A stretch of 64,000 nt of DNA, from positions 2,305,501-2,369,500 of the forward strand of contig NZ_CP048030.1 in NCBI RefSeq assembly GCF_010092425.1, given 5' to 3'. Below the pieces are notes generated by a model, which saw only the letters and a list, made by a program, of their open reading frames with translations, searched no databases and was not told the DNA's origin. Each line of letters begins with the position of its first letter. The first letter of the stretch is position 1. Source of the stretch: Sinimarinibacterium sp. NLF-5-8. GTDB lineage: Bacteria; Pseudomonadota; Gammaproteobacteria; Nevskiales; Nevskiaceae. The position numbers and the translations under genes were made by a program. This document shows, piece after piece, positions 9,142 to 18,029 of the stretch.

Positions 9142-9170
9142 CAGCGCGCGCCTCGCGCGCGCTGATTTTT
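9142..9170 (+). terminator. Terminator-like hairpin inside the pnt operon
   Basis: A perfect 10-bp stem, CAGCGCGCGC / GCGCGCGCTG, with a CTC loop is followed by A and five T residues. By form it is an intrinsic terminator, yet it lies between pntAB and pntB, whose products are needed in one complex. It may attenuate pntB, protect the 3' end of a pntAA-pntAB message, or be read through. Confidence 0.65.
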
Positions 9171-9211
9171 AGATCTCGCCTCGTTATCTTCACCTTGAAA
9201 GGTCTTAATCC

Positions 9212-10630
<1,419 letters not shown>

Positions 10631-10650
10631 ACGCCGCTGCACGCAGTCGC

Positions 10651-10679
10651 AAAAAGGCCGCCCCTCGGGCGGCCTTTTT
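10651..10679 (+). terminator. Rho-independent terminator after pntB
   Basis: An 8-bp stem, GGCCGCCC / GGGCGGCC, with a CTC loop is flanked by AAAAA and TTTTT. It is a textbook intrinsic terminator, 20 nt after the pntB stop, and could act in both directions. Confidence 0.9.
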
Positions 10680-10891
10680 GCTGCGCGCGAGTAACTGCGG
10701 CAACACCCCTGCGCCCACCGTCCGTCTCATGTCATCCCGTGCAACGCTTCGCGCAGCGGCGGCCATCACCGCTGGCATCGGCGGAAAAATGTTCGCCGGA
10801 AAATCCAAAGACAGCGGGACGCATTCCACCCCCGCCGAGGTGTCAGATCCCTGGCCGCAGACCGCGCGCCGGACATTTTTCCCATCCAAAC
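10680..10891. other. Intergenic stretch with no recognised feature
   Basis: This sequence lies between the pntB terminator and the terminator of the opposite-strand TraT-like gene. Short open frames exist on both strands but have no ribosome-binding site, no family resemblance and no neighbour logic. I see no RNA gene or repeat here. Confidence 0.4.
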
Positions 10892-10918
10892 AAAAGCCCA
10901 CGATCAACGTGGGCTTTT
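10892..10918 (-). terminator. Rho-independent terminator of the TraT-like gene
   Basis: The stem AAAAGCCCACG / CGTGGGCTTTT closes over a 5-nt loop, ATCAA. Read on the minus strand it lies 20 nt beyond the stop of the lipoprotein gene and ends in a T-run. Confidence 0.8.
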
Positions 10919-10938
10919 GAACTGCCAGCGCAACGGCA

Positions 10939-11775
10939 TCACATCGGCAACAACTGGGTCACGACGCGTTCGATACGGCTGGTGATCAGCGGCAACGCCT
11001 CGGTTTCTTTCATCGCCATCTGATTGGCCCACGCTGACAGGCGCACCCCATGCGGGAAGTAGTGGCCGCTGCGGGTCATCGACGCCGAACTGCTGTTGCC
11101 CTGCTGCTGCGCCCCGCCACTGCCCATGCGCGTACTGCCCGTCCCTGCGGTATCGGTTGCGCCGCTGCTGGATTCGGTGGCCACCGTAAAGGTCAGCGAC
11201 TTGGCACTGTATTCCTCAAGCACGAAATCGACGATGGCGGCGTATTCACGCGGGCGCGAGGCATTGGACAAGCCCTGCGCCACCAGACCGCCGACCAGAC
11301 CACCTGCGGCCACGCCCATGCCGCCACTGTTGGTCACGCGTGACGTGGCCACGCCCACGCCCACACCCACCACGGCGGCACCGGCAATCGCGCCGAGGCT
11401 GCTGGCCTGCGCCGCGCCGCCGCTTTCAGGCTCGACCTCACCAAAGAAGCGCAGCGATGCGCGCAGGCGGAATTTGGCTTGCGTCGGATCATTGACCAAT
11501 GTCCAGCCCTGCTGCTGCGCCGATGTGCGCATGATCGGCAACAGATCAATATCCTGGGCGTCGCTGATGTTGCGATACGAGATGTAAACCGTACGCTCGC
11601 CACCCAGTGGCTCCAGCTGCGGCGGTGCCACCGCCCATACCGTCCCACTGCGCGCTTCGGCATATTTGTTTGAAGTGATGGTGCCAACACCGCGCGATAC
11701 CGCCGCGCAGCCGCTGACCATTGCTGCTGCCGTCATGACAACGGCCAGTCGCGTGGCAATTCGTGCTTTTTTCAT
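10939..11775 (-). CDS. TraT-like complement-resistance lipoprotein
   Basis: A 278-residue exported lipoprotein. The start MKKARIATRL at 11775 follows an AGGGAGA ribosome-binding sequence. A signal peptide ends in the lipobox VSGC, giving a lipidated cysteine at about residue 22. The mature part matches the TraT family: VYISYRNISDAQDIDLLP, a glycine-rich membrane-spanning stretch around GAIAGAAVVGVGVGVATS and GGMGVAAGGLVGGLVAQGLS, and a C-terminal region close to LITSRIERVVTQLLP. F-plasmid TraT gives surface exclusion and serum resistance. Here no conjugation genes are nearby. A longer frame to 11874 lacks a ribosome-binding site. Family assignment is firm; role is unknown. Confidence 0.82.
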   Translation of the reverse strand: MKKARIATRLAVVMTAAAMVSGCAAVSRGVGTITSNKYAEARSGTVWAVAPPQLEPLGGERTVYISYRNISDAQDIDLLPIMRTSAQQQGWTLVNDPTQAKFRLRASLRFFGEVEPESGGAAQASSLGAIAGAAVVGVGVGVATSRVTNSGGMGVAAGGLVGGLVAQGLSNASRPREYAAIVDFVLEEYSAKSLTFTVATESSSGATDTAGTGSTRMGSGGAQQQGNSSSASMTRSGHYFPHGVRLSAWANQMAMKETEALPLITSRIERVVTQLLPM

Positions 11776-11924
11776 TCCGTTCTCCCTGAAACCCAATCTA
11801 CAGCGTTGAAATGCAATGCGCCGAAACACGCGGCGACTGCCGATAAGGTTAGCGACTTTAGCAGATCGCCTCACCTGTCCTTCACGATGAAAAGCTTTGC
11901 AGGCTCCGTGCCCTGTTTTTTTGT

Positions 11925-11954
11925 TTGCGGTTTATCCAATCTGCCCCTTACTAT
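11925..11954 (+). promoter_or_regulatory. Candidate sigma-70 promoter for the DUF3015 gene
   Basis: TTGCGG at 11925-11930 and TACTAT at 11949-11954 are separated by 18 bp, about 55 nt before the start codon at 12010. The surrounding DNA is less GC-rich than average. Confidence 0.4.
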
Positions 11955-12009
11955 CCATGCGCAAGCATTCGGCTTGCTCAACATCAATCCGTTTTTTGGG
12001 AGACATCAC

Positions 12010-12486
12010 ATGTTCAAATTCTTGGCTGGCGCCGGTCTGCTGGTTGCATCCTCGGCGGCATTTGCTGTTGCCCCCGGCGGCCCCAACTGCGGCTGGGGCA
12101 ACATGCTGTTCCAGGGTCAATCCGGCATCGTTTACCACTTTCTTGCCAGCACCACCAACGGCACCTCGGGCAACAACACCTTTGGCATGACCTCCGGCAC
12201 CAATGGATGCTCGGTCGACGGCAAGCTGACCTACGGCGGCAAGGCCATGGTCACGGCCATGATCGACGAGTTCAGCGCCGATGTGGCCGCCGGTGAAGGC
12301 AATGCACTGACCGCCGTGGCCGTGGCCTACGGCATCGACCAGGCCGATCGCGCTGCGTTTGCCGAACTGGCACACCGCAACTTTGCAACCTTGTTCCCCA
12401 GCGAATCCGTGACCGCCGATCAGGTCGTGGCGACGTTGGAAAATCTGATGCAGGCTGACGCACAGCTTGCCAAGTATGTGATCTAA
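12010..12486 (+). CDS. DUF3015 family exported protein
   Basis: A 158-residue periplasmic protein. A signal peptide (MFKFLAGAGLLVASSAAFA) is followed by the family core CGWGNMLFQGQSGI and TTNGTSGNNTFGMTSGTNGC, which identifies DUF3015. The C-terminal half is helical and rich in acidic and alanine residues. No biochemical function is known for this family. A GGGAGA ribosome-binding sequence lies 7 nt upstream. The gene stands alone between a divergent TraT-like gene and its own terminator at 12514. Confidence 0.85.
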   Translation: MFKFLAGAGLLVASSAAFAVAPGGPNCGWGNMLFQGQSGIVYHFLASTTNGTSGNNTFGMTSGTNGCSVDGKLTYGGKAMVTAMIDEFSADVAAGEGNALTAVAVAYGIDQADRAAFAELAHRNFATLFPSESVTADQVVATLENLMQADAQLAKYVI

Positions 12487-12513
12487 GCCGCGCACAGCTT
12501 GAATTGATGCAGG

Positions 12514-12542
12514 CCCGGCATCGGTATGGTGCCGGGTTTTTT
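12514..12542 (+). terminator. Rho-independent terminator after the DUF3015 gene
   Basis: The stem CCCGGCA / TGCCGGG has a 9-nt loop and is followed by six T residues. It lies 27 nt after the stop codon and 24 nt before the next start. Confidence 0.85.
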
Positions 12543-12565
12543 ATTGCCTCCGAAACAACAGCCCG

Positions 12566-14467
12566 ATGAATCATTCCGTGCCGATCCGCTCCCTGCTGTT
12601 GCTGCTGTGCGCGCTGAGACTGATTGCGCCGATCCCCGCCAACGCGGCGGATACGCCGCCTGCATGGCAAGCCGCACAGGCGCGCGCCCTGTGGGCAGAC
12701 CCCCATTGGCTCAATCTGGGGCATTACCAGCCTTTGGCATGGCCGGACACATGGCAAAGCCCGGCCGATCCAAGCTTTTTTCTGGCGCCCGACGGCGCCA
12801 CCGATCCGCGCGCAGAGCTGCACGCCACACTGGCCGCCTTCAACGCGCCTGCCAGCCAGGGCGACGCACACGCGCAATGCCGGTTTCCGGCGCGGCTGGC
12901 GTGGCTGCGCGAACAGCTTGATCTGGACGCGCTGCCGCAGCCGGCTTGCGCGGCATACACGGTCTATCGCCAGCAGGTTCGGGCCGACCGGACGGTGCTG
13001 GTGTTTCCGTCGTACTACCTGAACAGCCCATCGTCGATGTTCGGTCACACGTTGCTGCGACTGGACAGCATCGACGCCGATTCGCCCTATCTGTCGCATG
13101 CCGTCAACTTTGGTGCGGTGGTCGATGCGACGGACAACGGCATGTTCTTTGCGTTCAAAGGCTTGACCGGCGGCTATCCCGGACGCTTTGAGGTCGATCA
13201 CTACTACAAGAAAATCCAGGAATACAACCGGGGCGAAAACCGCGATATCTGGGAATACCCGCTGAACCTGAGCGCGCAGGAAACCGAGCGGCTGATCGCG
13301 CACGTCTGGGAGCTGCAAGGCATCAACTTTGCCTATTACTTTTTTGACGAAAACTGCTCCTACCGGGTGCTGGAACTGCTGCAAGTGGCACGCCCCGGCA
13401 TCGACCTGACTTCCGGTTTTCCGCTGACCGCGATCCCCATCGACACCCTGCGCGCGGCGCAACGCGCCGGGCTGGGGCAAGGCAAACACTACCGCCCGTC
13501 ACAGGGCAGCGTGCTCAAACAGCGCCTGGCGGCACTGCCGCCCGCCCTGCATCCGCTGGTGTATGAATTGAGCCAATCCAACGATGTGGCGAGCGCCGTA
13601 TTGACCGACGCGCGCCTCACCGATCTGCCCGCCGCGCAGCGCGCGCAGGTGATCGAAGCGGCCTACAAATATCTGCGCTACACCCAGACCAACACAGCGC
13701 GCGATGACGCCATCGCCAAACGCAGCTTTACCCTGCTGCGCGCGCTGCAAGCCAGCGCCGACGCGCTGCCCAAGGTGGCGGACGACACGCTGGCCGACCC
13801 CGATCAATCGCCCGACTTGAGCCACGGCAGCCGTCGCCTGTCGGTGGGCGCGTGGCATCAGGATGGCCTCAACTATCTGACGCTGGGACTGCGCCTGTCG
13901 CTGCACAGTCTGGAAGAAAACCGCACCGGCTTTCCGCTGGGTGCGCAGATCAACCTGGGCAACTTCGATGCGCGGCTGGATCGGCATGGCAGGGTCGATG
14001 TGCAACAGTTCGACGCGGTGGACATTACCTCGCTGAGCCCGCGCAACCGCTTCTTTGCGCCCTTGTCCTGGTCGGTACAAACCGGCGTGGATCGGCAATG
14101 GGTCGATGGCCGCGAACACCGCACGCCGCAGGTCAACGGCGGGGTTGGCGCGGCCTACGCGCTGGGCGGCAACGGCCTGTGGTATGCCCTGGGCGCGGCA
14201 CGGCTGGAATACAACCACGGCTATCAGACGCGCCTGCAACCCGGCATCGGCCTACGCAGCGGCCTGCTGTGGGACTGGCAGCCGCTCACGCTGCACGCCG
14301 AAGCCGCCGTGGAACACTTGGCCAACGGCGACAGCCGCCACCGCCTCGAACTGCGCCAGAACCTGCAACTGGCACGCCAGCACGCGCTGCATCTGGCGTT
14401 GCGGTGGCAGGATCGCCAGCCGGGCGATCACCTGACGCTGGGTTTGCGTTACCAGTTTTATTATTGA
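12566..14467 (+). CDS. DUF4105 (Lnb N-terminal-like) periplasmic/outer membrane protein
   Basis: A 633-residue exported protein with a signal peptide ending near IPANA (residue ~27). The central region carries the DUF4105 hallmark: YYLNSPSSMFGHTLLRLD (around residues 149-166), followed by GRFEVDHYYKKIQEYNRGENRDIWEY and FFDENCSYRVLELL, with the conserved His and Cys expected for a cysteine-peptidase-like fold. The C-terminal ~220 residues alternate like outer-membrane beta strands and end in aromatic FYY, so a beta-barrel is likely. The last 29 codons including the stop (14381-14467) are repeated in the following DNA. The function of this family in proteobacteria is not established. Confidence 0.8.
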   Translation: MNHSVPIRSLLLLLCALRLIAPIPANAADTPPAWQAAQARALWADPHWLNLGHYQPLAWPDTWQSPADPSFFLAPDGATDPRAELHATLAAFNAPASQGDAHAQCRFPARLAWLREQLDLDALPQPACAAYTVYRQQVRADRTVLVFPSYYLNSPSSMFGHTLLRLDSIDADSPYLSHAVNFGAVVDATDNGMFFAFKGLTGGYPGRFEVDHYYKKIQEYNRGENRDIWEYPLNLSAQETERLIAHVWELQGINFAYYFFDENCSYRVLELLQVARPGIDLTSGFPLTAIPIDTLRAAQRAGLGQGKHYRPSQGSVLKQRLAALPPALHPLVYELSQSNDVASAVLTDARLTDLPAAQRAQVIEAAYKYLRYTQTNTARDDAIAKRSFTLLRALQASADALPKVADDTLADPDQSPDLSHGSRRLSVGAWHQDGLNYLTLGLRLSLHSLEENRTGFPLGAQINLGNFDARLDRHGRVDVQQFDAVDITSLSPRNRFFAPLSWSVQTGVDRQWVDGREHRTPQVNGGVGAAYALGGNGLWYALGAARLEYNHGYQTRLQPGIGLRSGLLWDWQPLTLHAEAAVEHLANGDSRHRLELRQNLQLARQHALHLALRWQDRQPGDHLTLGLRYQFYY

Positions 14468-14720
14468 TGCTCGCCATGCGCCAACAACCGTCAGCAATCA
14501 CCCCAACCCTCTCCCGCGCGCGGGAAAGGGCGCCGGTTCTCGACGTGGGAGCACGCGCTGCATCTGGCGCTGCGGTGGCAGGATCGCCAGCCGGGCGATC
14601 ACCTGACGCTGGGTTTGCGTTACCAGTTTTATTATTGATGCTCACCATGCGCCAACGACCGTCAGCAATCGCCCCAACCCTCTCCCTCGCGCGGGAAAGG
14701 GCGCCGGTTCTCGACGTGGA
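14381..14720. repeat. 171-bp tandem duplication (two copies)
   Basis: Copy 1 spans 14381-14551 and copy 2 spans 14552-14720, with only a handful of mismatches. Each copy contains the last 28 codons and stop of the DUF4105 gene, the short spacer and an imperfect palindrome (14507-14530 and 14678-14701: CCCTCTCCC...GGGAAAGGG). The period is exactly 57 codons, so the overlapping frame of the downstream hydrolase stays open through both copies. Confidence 0.9.
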
Positions 14721-15588
14721 AACGGCTTTAGCCGCGAACGAGCGCGGCTCAAACATCTGGCTCTGCCTCACGTTACTCCTCCTCGCCTGCATCCTCAGCG
14801 GCTGCACCTCGGCGCTGTTTCTGCACCCCAATCAGGTGGATTACTCCACCCGGCGCCCGCTGGACACGCCTGCGCAGGACGTGTGGATCGATGCGCAGGA
14901 CGGCAGCCGCCTGCACGCCCTGTATCTGCCCGCGCAGGCCCCCTTGCGCGGCACCGTGCTGCATCTGCATGGCAACGCCGAAAACATCACCTCGCATATT
15001 CATCTGGTGAGCTGGCTGCCCGCGCACGGTTACGCGGTGCTGGCACTGGACTATCGCGGCTTTGGCCAATCGCAAGGCCACGCCACGCTGGATGCGATTC
15101 ATCAGGACGCCGCCACCGCACTGGCGTGGCTGGCCGCGCAGGATCGCGCGCAGACCGGCGCACTGATCGTGCTGGGTCAGAGCATCGGCGCGTCGGTGGC
15201 GCTGCGCATGGTCGCCACCTCGCCACTGCGCGCACAGGTGGCCGCCGTGATTGCCGACAGCCCGTTTGCCAGCTACCGCCGCATTGCCCGCGAAAAACTC
15301 GGTGACGTATGGCTGACCTGGCCGCTGCAATGGCCGCTGTCGCTGCTGATCTGCGACCGCTACGCCAGCGAGGCGGTGATCGCGCAACTGGCACCAACGC
15401 CGCTGCTGCTGATTCACGGCACCCGCGATCCGGTGATTGCCGACACCCACGCACAGCGTCTGTATGCGCGCGCAGCCCCACCCAAAACCCTGTGGCTGCT
15501 GCCCGATACCGGACATATTCAGGCGCTGCGCCAGCTTTCGGTACAACAGCGGCTGCTGGACTGGCTGAGCCGTACACTGCCGCAGTGA
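14638..15588 (+). CDS. Alpha/beta hydrolase lipoprotein (BEM46-like)
   Basis: A hydrolase of about 316 residues from the start given. After a lipobox (LSGC, Cys at ~56) come an oxyanion-region HLHGNAEN, the nucleophile elbow GQSIG (Ser ~182), an Asp in HGTRDPV and a His in DTGHI, so the triad is complete. It is probably anchored in the envelope and acts on an unknown ester or amide. The start is uncertain: ATG 14638 overlaps the duplicated stop codon, ATG 14467 overlaps the true DUF4105 stop, and GTG 14716 would give a more normal signal peptide. The tandem duplication has probably displaced the original start. Confidence 0.72.
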   Translation: MLTMRQRPSAIAPTLSLARERAPVLDVETALAANERGSNIWLCLTLLLLACILSGCTSALFLHPNQVDYSTRRPLDTPAQDVWIDAQDGSRLHALYLPAQAPLRGTVLHLHGNAENITSHIHLVSWLPAHGYAVLALDYRGFGQSQGHATLDAIHQDAATALAWLAAQDRAQTGALIVLGQSIGASVALRMVATSPLRAQVAAVIADSPFASYRRIAREKLGDVWLTWPLQWPLSLLICDRYASEAVIAQLAPTPLLLIHGTRDPVIADTHAQRLYARAAPPKTLWLLPDTGHIQALRQLSVQQRLLDWLSRTLPQ

Positions 15589-15766
15589 AACGCGCGATGC
15601 CGGCAGACGCCACCACCGCTTATGCACAGCCGCATGCAGATCAACACCTGACGCAAGATGCAAGCCGATTCTTCACCGAAAAGCACAAACATCAATCTAA
15701 CCACATGTTTTCATAACCTTTATTTGATTTTTACCTCACTCCAAAAAGACCTTGCCGGGTTTCTGC

Positions 15767-15781
15767 TGTTGCAATGCAACA
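15767..15781. promoter_or_regulatory. 15-bp inverted repeat upstream of priA
   Basis: TGTTGCA-A-TGCAACA is a perfect inverted repeat with a single central base. It lies between an AT-rich stretch (about 15680-15760) and the DnaA-box pair, and resembles a dimeric repressor operator. The regulator is unknown. Confidence 0.45.
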
Positions 15782-15793
15782 AAACCAGGCGCC

Positions 15794-15814
15794 TCATCCA
15801 CAAAGTTATCCACA
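15794..15814 (+). promoter_or_regulatory. Two tandem DnaA-box-like sites before priA
   Basis: TTATCCACA at 15806-15814 is the perfect high-affinity DnaA box. TCATCCACA at 15794-15802 differs by one base, has the same orientation and is 3 bp away. The pair ends 10 nt before the priA start codon and overlaps the expected leader. Confidence 0.55.
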
Positions 15815-15824
15815 GGTTGATGCA

Positions 15825-17984
15825 ATGCTGTTGATTTCGGTTGCCTTGCCGGTTCCGCTGCCACGTTGCTTCGACTATTGCGTCGAACCGCCGCTGGCGG
15901 CGCAGATCCGGCGCGGCTGCCGGGTTCGCGTTGCGTTTGGCGCGCGCGAACTGGTTGGCGTGGTGGTGCAAGCGCCTTTTGCCGCGGCCGACGATGGCGC
16001 TGAATATCGCCCGATCATCGCCCTGCTCGATGACGCGCCGCTGCTGGGCGAAGAACTGCTGTCGCTGTGCGAGTGGGCGGCACGCTATTACCTGTTCCCC
16101 CTGGGTGAGATCTTGCATCACGCCCTGCCGGGCCGCTTGCGCCAGGGGCAAATGGCGCAGATCCAGTCTGCCGAAGCCTATGCCATCACCGCAGCGGGTC
16201 GTGTTGCACTGACGACGCTCAGCGATCGCGCGCGCGCGCAAAAGACCTTGCTGACGCAGTTGCTGGCCGCGACGCAGCCGCGCGCGGCACTGGCGGCCAC
16301 CGCCGCAACGCTCAAACGCGCGCGCGCGCAGGGCTGGATCGAAGTCGCCGCAGAGCCGCTGCCGCACGCGCCGGACACTGCGGCGCGCCCCACGCCCACG
16401 GCAGAACAGCAGGCGGTGCTGGAACAACTGGCCGCATCCCACGGATTTGCCGTGCACCTGCTCGAAGGCGTCACCGGCAGCGGCAAAACCGAAATCTATC
16501 TGCAACGGATCGAAGCGGTGCTGGCGCAAGGCGCGCAAGCCCTGGTGCTGGTGCCAGAGATCAGCCTGACCCCGCAACTGGAATCACGCTTGCGCGCGCG
16601 CCTGGGCGATGGCGTCTGCGCCTATCACTCCACGCTGACGGCGCGCGCGCGCGAACAGGTGTGGCTGCGCGCGCGCGCGGGGCGCGCGCAGGTGATCATC
16701 GGCACGCGCTCGGCGCTGTGGCTGCCGTTTGCACGGCTGGGCGTGATCGTCGTCGATGAAGAACACGACACCTCTTACAAGCAACAGGAAGGATTCCGCT
16801 ACAGCGCGCGCGATGTGGCCGTGGTACGCGCGCAAAAAAACAATATTCCGGTCTTGCTCGGCAGCGCCACGCCCTCGCTGGAAACGCTCAACCACGCACG
16901 CAGTGGCCGCTATCGGCATCTTCGCCTCAGCCGCCGCGTCCATGAGGTGCCCCCGCCCAAAGTGCAGATCCTGGATGTGCGCGGCCTGTCGCTGGATCAT
17001 GGCCTGTCCGCGCCGCTGCTGGAGGCAACCGCGCATCACTTGCAGGCCGGCGGACAAGTCCTGTTTTTTCTGAACCGGCGCGGCTATGCCCCGGTGCTGC
17101 TGTGCCACACCTGCGGCTGGCGCGCAGCGTGCGCGCATTGTGATGCCCATATGACCCTGCACCGGGGGCGCAATGTGTTACGTTGCCATCACTGCGGCGC
17201 ACAACAAGCCCTTCCACAGACCTGTCCCTCATGCCAGACCCGCACCCTGCTGGCGATCGGCACCGGCACCGAGCGGGTGGAACAGGCACTGGCCAACCGC
17301 TTTCCGCAGTACCGGGTCGCCCGTTTTGATTCAGACCGGATCACCAGCCAGCAGGCCTTGCAGGATCAGCTGGCGGATATTCGCAGCGGCCGCGCGCAGA
17401 TTCTGGTGGGCACGCAAATCCTCGCCAAAGGCCATGATTTTCCAAACCTTTCGATGGTCGGCATCGTCAGCGCCGATCAAGCCTTGTATGGCAGCGATTT
17501 TCGCGCGGTGGAACGGATGGGGCAGCTCGTCACCCAGGTGGCCGGGCGCGCGGGGCGCAGCGGGCAACCGGGCGCGGTGTGGCTGCAAACCCACGAGCCG
17601 GATCATCCGTATCTGCAGATGCTCAGCGAAGGGGGCTACCGCGCGCTCAGTGAGGCATTGCTGGATGAGCGGCGCCAGACCGAGCTGCCGCCGTTTGCCT
17701 ATCTGGCGCTGATTCGCGCCGAAGCCCGCGAAGCGCAGTGGCCGATGCAGTTTTTGCAGGCGGTGCAGCCGTTGTGCCAGGGCGCCGGGGTCAGCGTGCA
17801 CGACGCCCTGCCTTCGGGGATGGAGCGCCGCGCCGGATTTGTGCGCGCCTCGCTGCTGCTGCAGGCGCGCGAACGGCGCGCGCTGCACGCGCTGCTGGCG
17901 CGCGCGATGCCGCAGATCAGCCGCCTGCCACTGGCGCGCAAGGTGCGCTGGTCGCTTGATGTCGATCCTTACGATTTGATGTAG
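15825..17984 (+). CDS. priA: Primosomal protein N' (replication restart helicase PriA)
   Basis: A 719-residue 3'-to-5' superfamily 2 helicase that recognises stalled forks and loads DnaB for replication restart. Family landmarks: the N-terminal fork-binding domain; Walker A GVTGSGKTE; DEEH Walker B in VVDEEHDTSYKQQEGFRYSARD; and zinc-binding CxxC pairs (CHTCGW, CAHC, CHHCGA, CPSC). The helicase C-terminal motif TQILAKGHDFPNL is also present. The ATG at 15825 (MLLISVALPVPLP) is chosen over 15774 because it matches the family N-terminus. Expression could respond to DnaA through the two boxes directly upstream. Confidence 0.96.
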   Translation: MLLISVALPVPLPRCFDYCVEPPLAAQIRRGCRVRVAFGARELVGVVVQAPFAAADDGAEYRPIIALLDDAPLLGEELLSLCEWAARYYLFPLGEILHHALPGRLRQGQMAQIQSAEAYAITAAGRVALTTLSDRARAQKTLLTQLLAATQPRAALAATAATLKRARAQGWIEVAAEPLPHAPDTAARPTPTAEQQAVLEQLAASHGFAVHLLEGVTGSGKTEIYLQRIEAVLAQGAQALVLVPEISLTPQLESRLRARLGDGVCAYHSTLTARAREQVWLRARAGRAQVIIGTRSALWLPFARLGVIVVDEEHDTSYKQQEGFRYSARDVAVVRAQKNNIPVLLGSATPSLETLNHARSGRYRHLRLSRRVHEVPPPKVQILDVRGLSLDHGLSAPLLEATAHHLQAGGQVLFFLNRRGYAPVLLCHTCGWRAACAHCDAHMTLHRGRNVLRCHHCGAQQALPQTCPSCQTRTLLAIGTGTERVEQALANRFPQYRVARFDSDRITSQQALQDQLADIRSGRAQILVGTQILAKGHDFPNLSMVGIVSADQALYGSDFRAVERMGQLVTQVAGRAGRSGQPGAVWLQTHEPDHPYLQMLSEGGYRALSEALLDERRQTELPPFAYLALIRAEAREAQWPMQFLQAVQPLCQGAGVSVHDALPSGMERRAGFVRASLLLQARERRALHALLARAMPQISRLPLARKVRWSLDVDPYDLM

Positions 17985-18001
17985 CGCCTTGCGCGCGCAG
18001 A

Positions 18002-18017
18002 CTTTCCACGTGGAACC
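18002..18017. promoter_or_regulatory. parS-like palindrome (candidate ParB site)
   Basis: The perfect 12-bp palindrome TTCCACGTGGAA, extended to CTTTCCACGTGGAACC, matches 14 of 16 positions of the Pseudomonas-type parS sequence TGTTCCACGTGGAACC as I remember it. It lies in the 45-bp gap between the convergent priA and DUF3187 genes. Confidence 0.5.
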
Positions 18018-18029
18018 TGTGCCCAGAAA

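Noticed and set aside
15597-15716. Short open frame in the gap upstream of priA
   Set aside because: No ribosome-binding site or family signal; the region is better explained as regulatory DNA.
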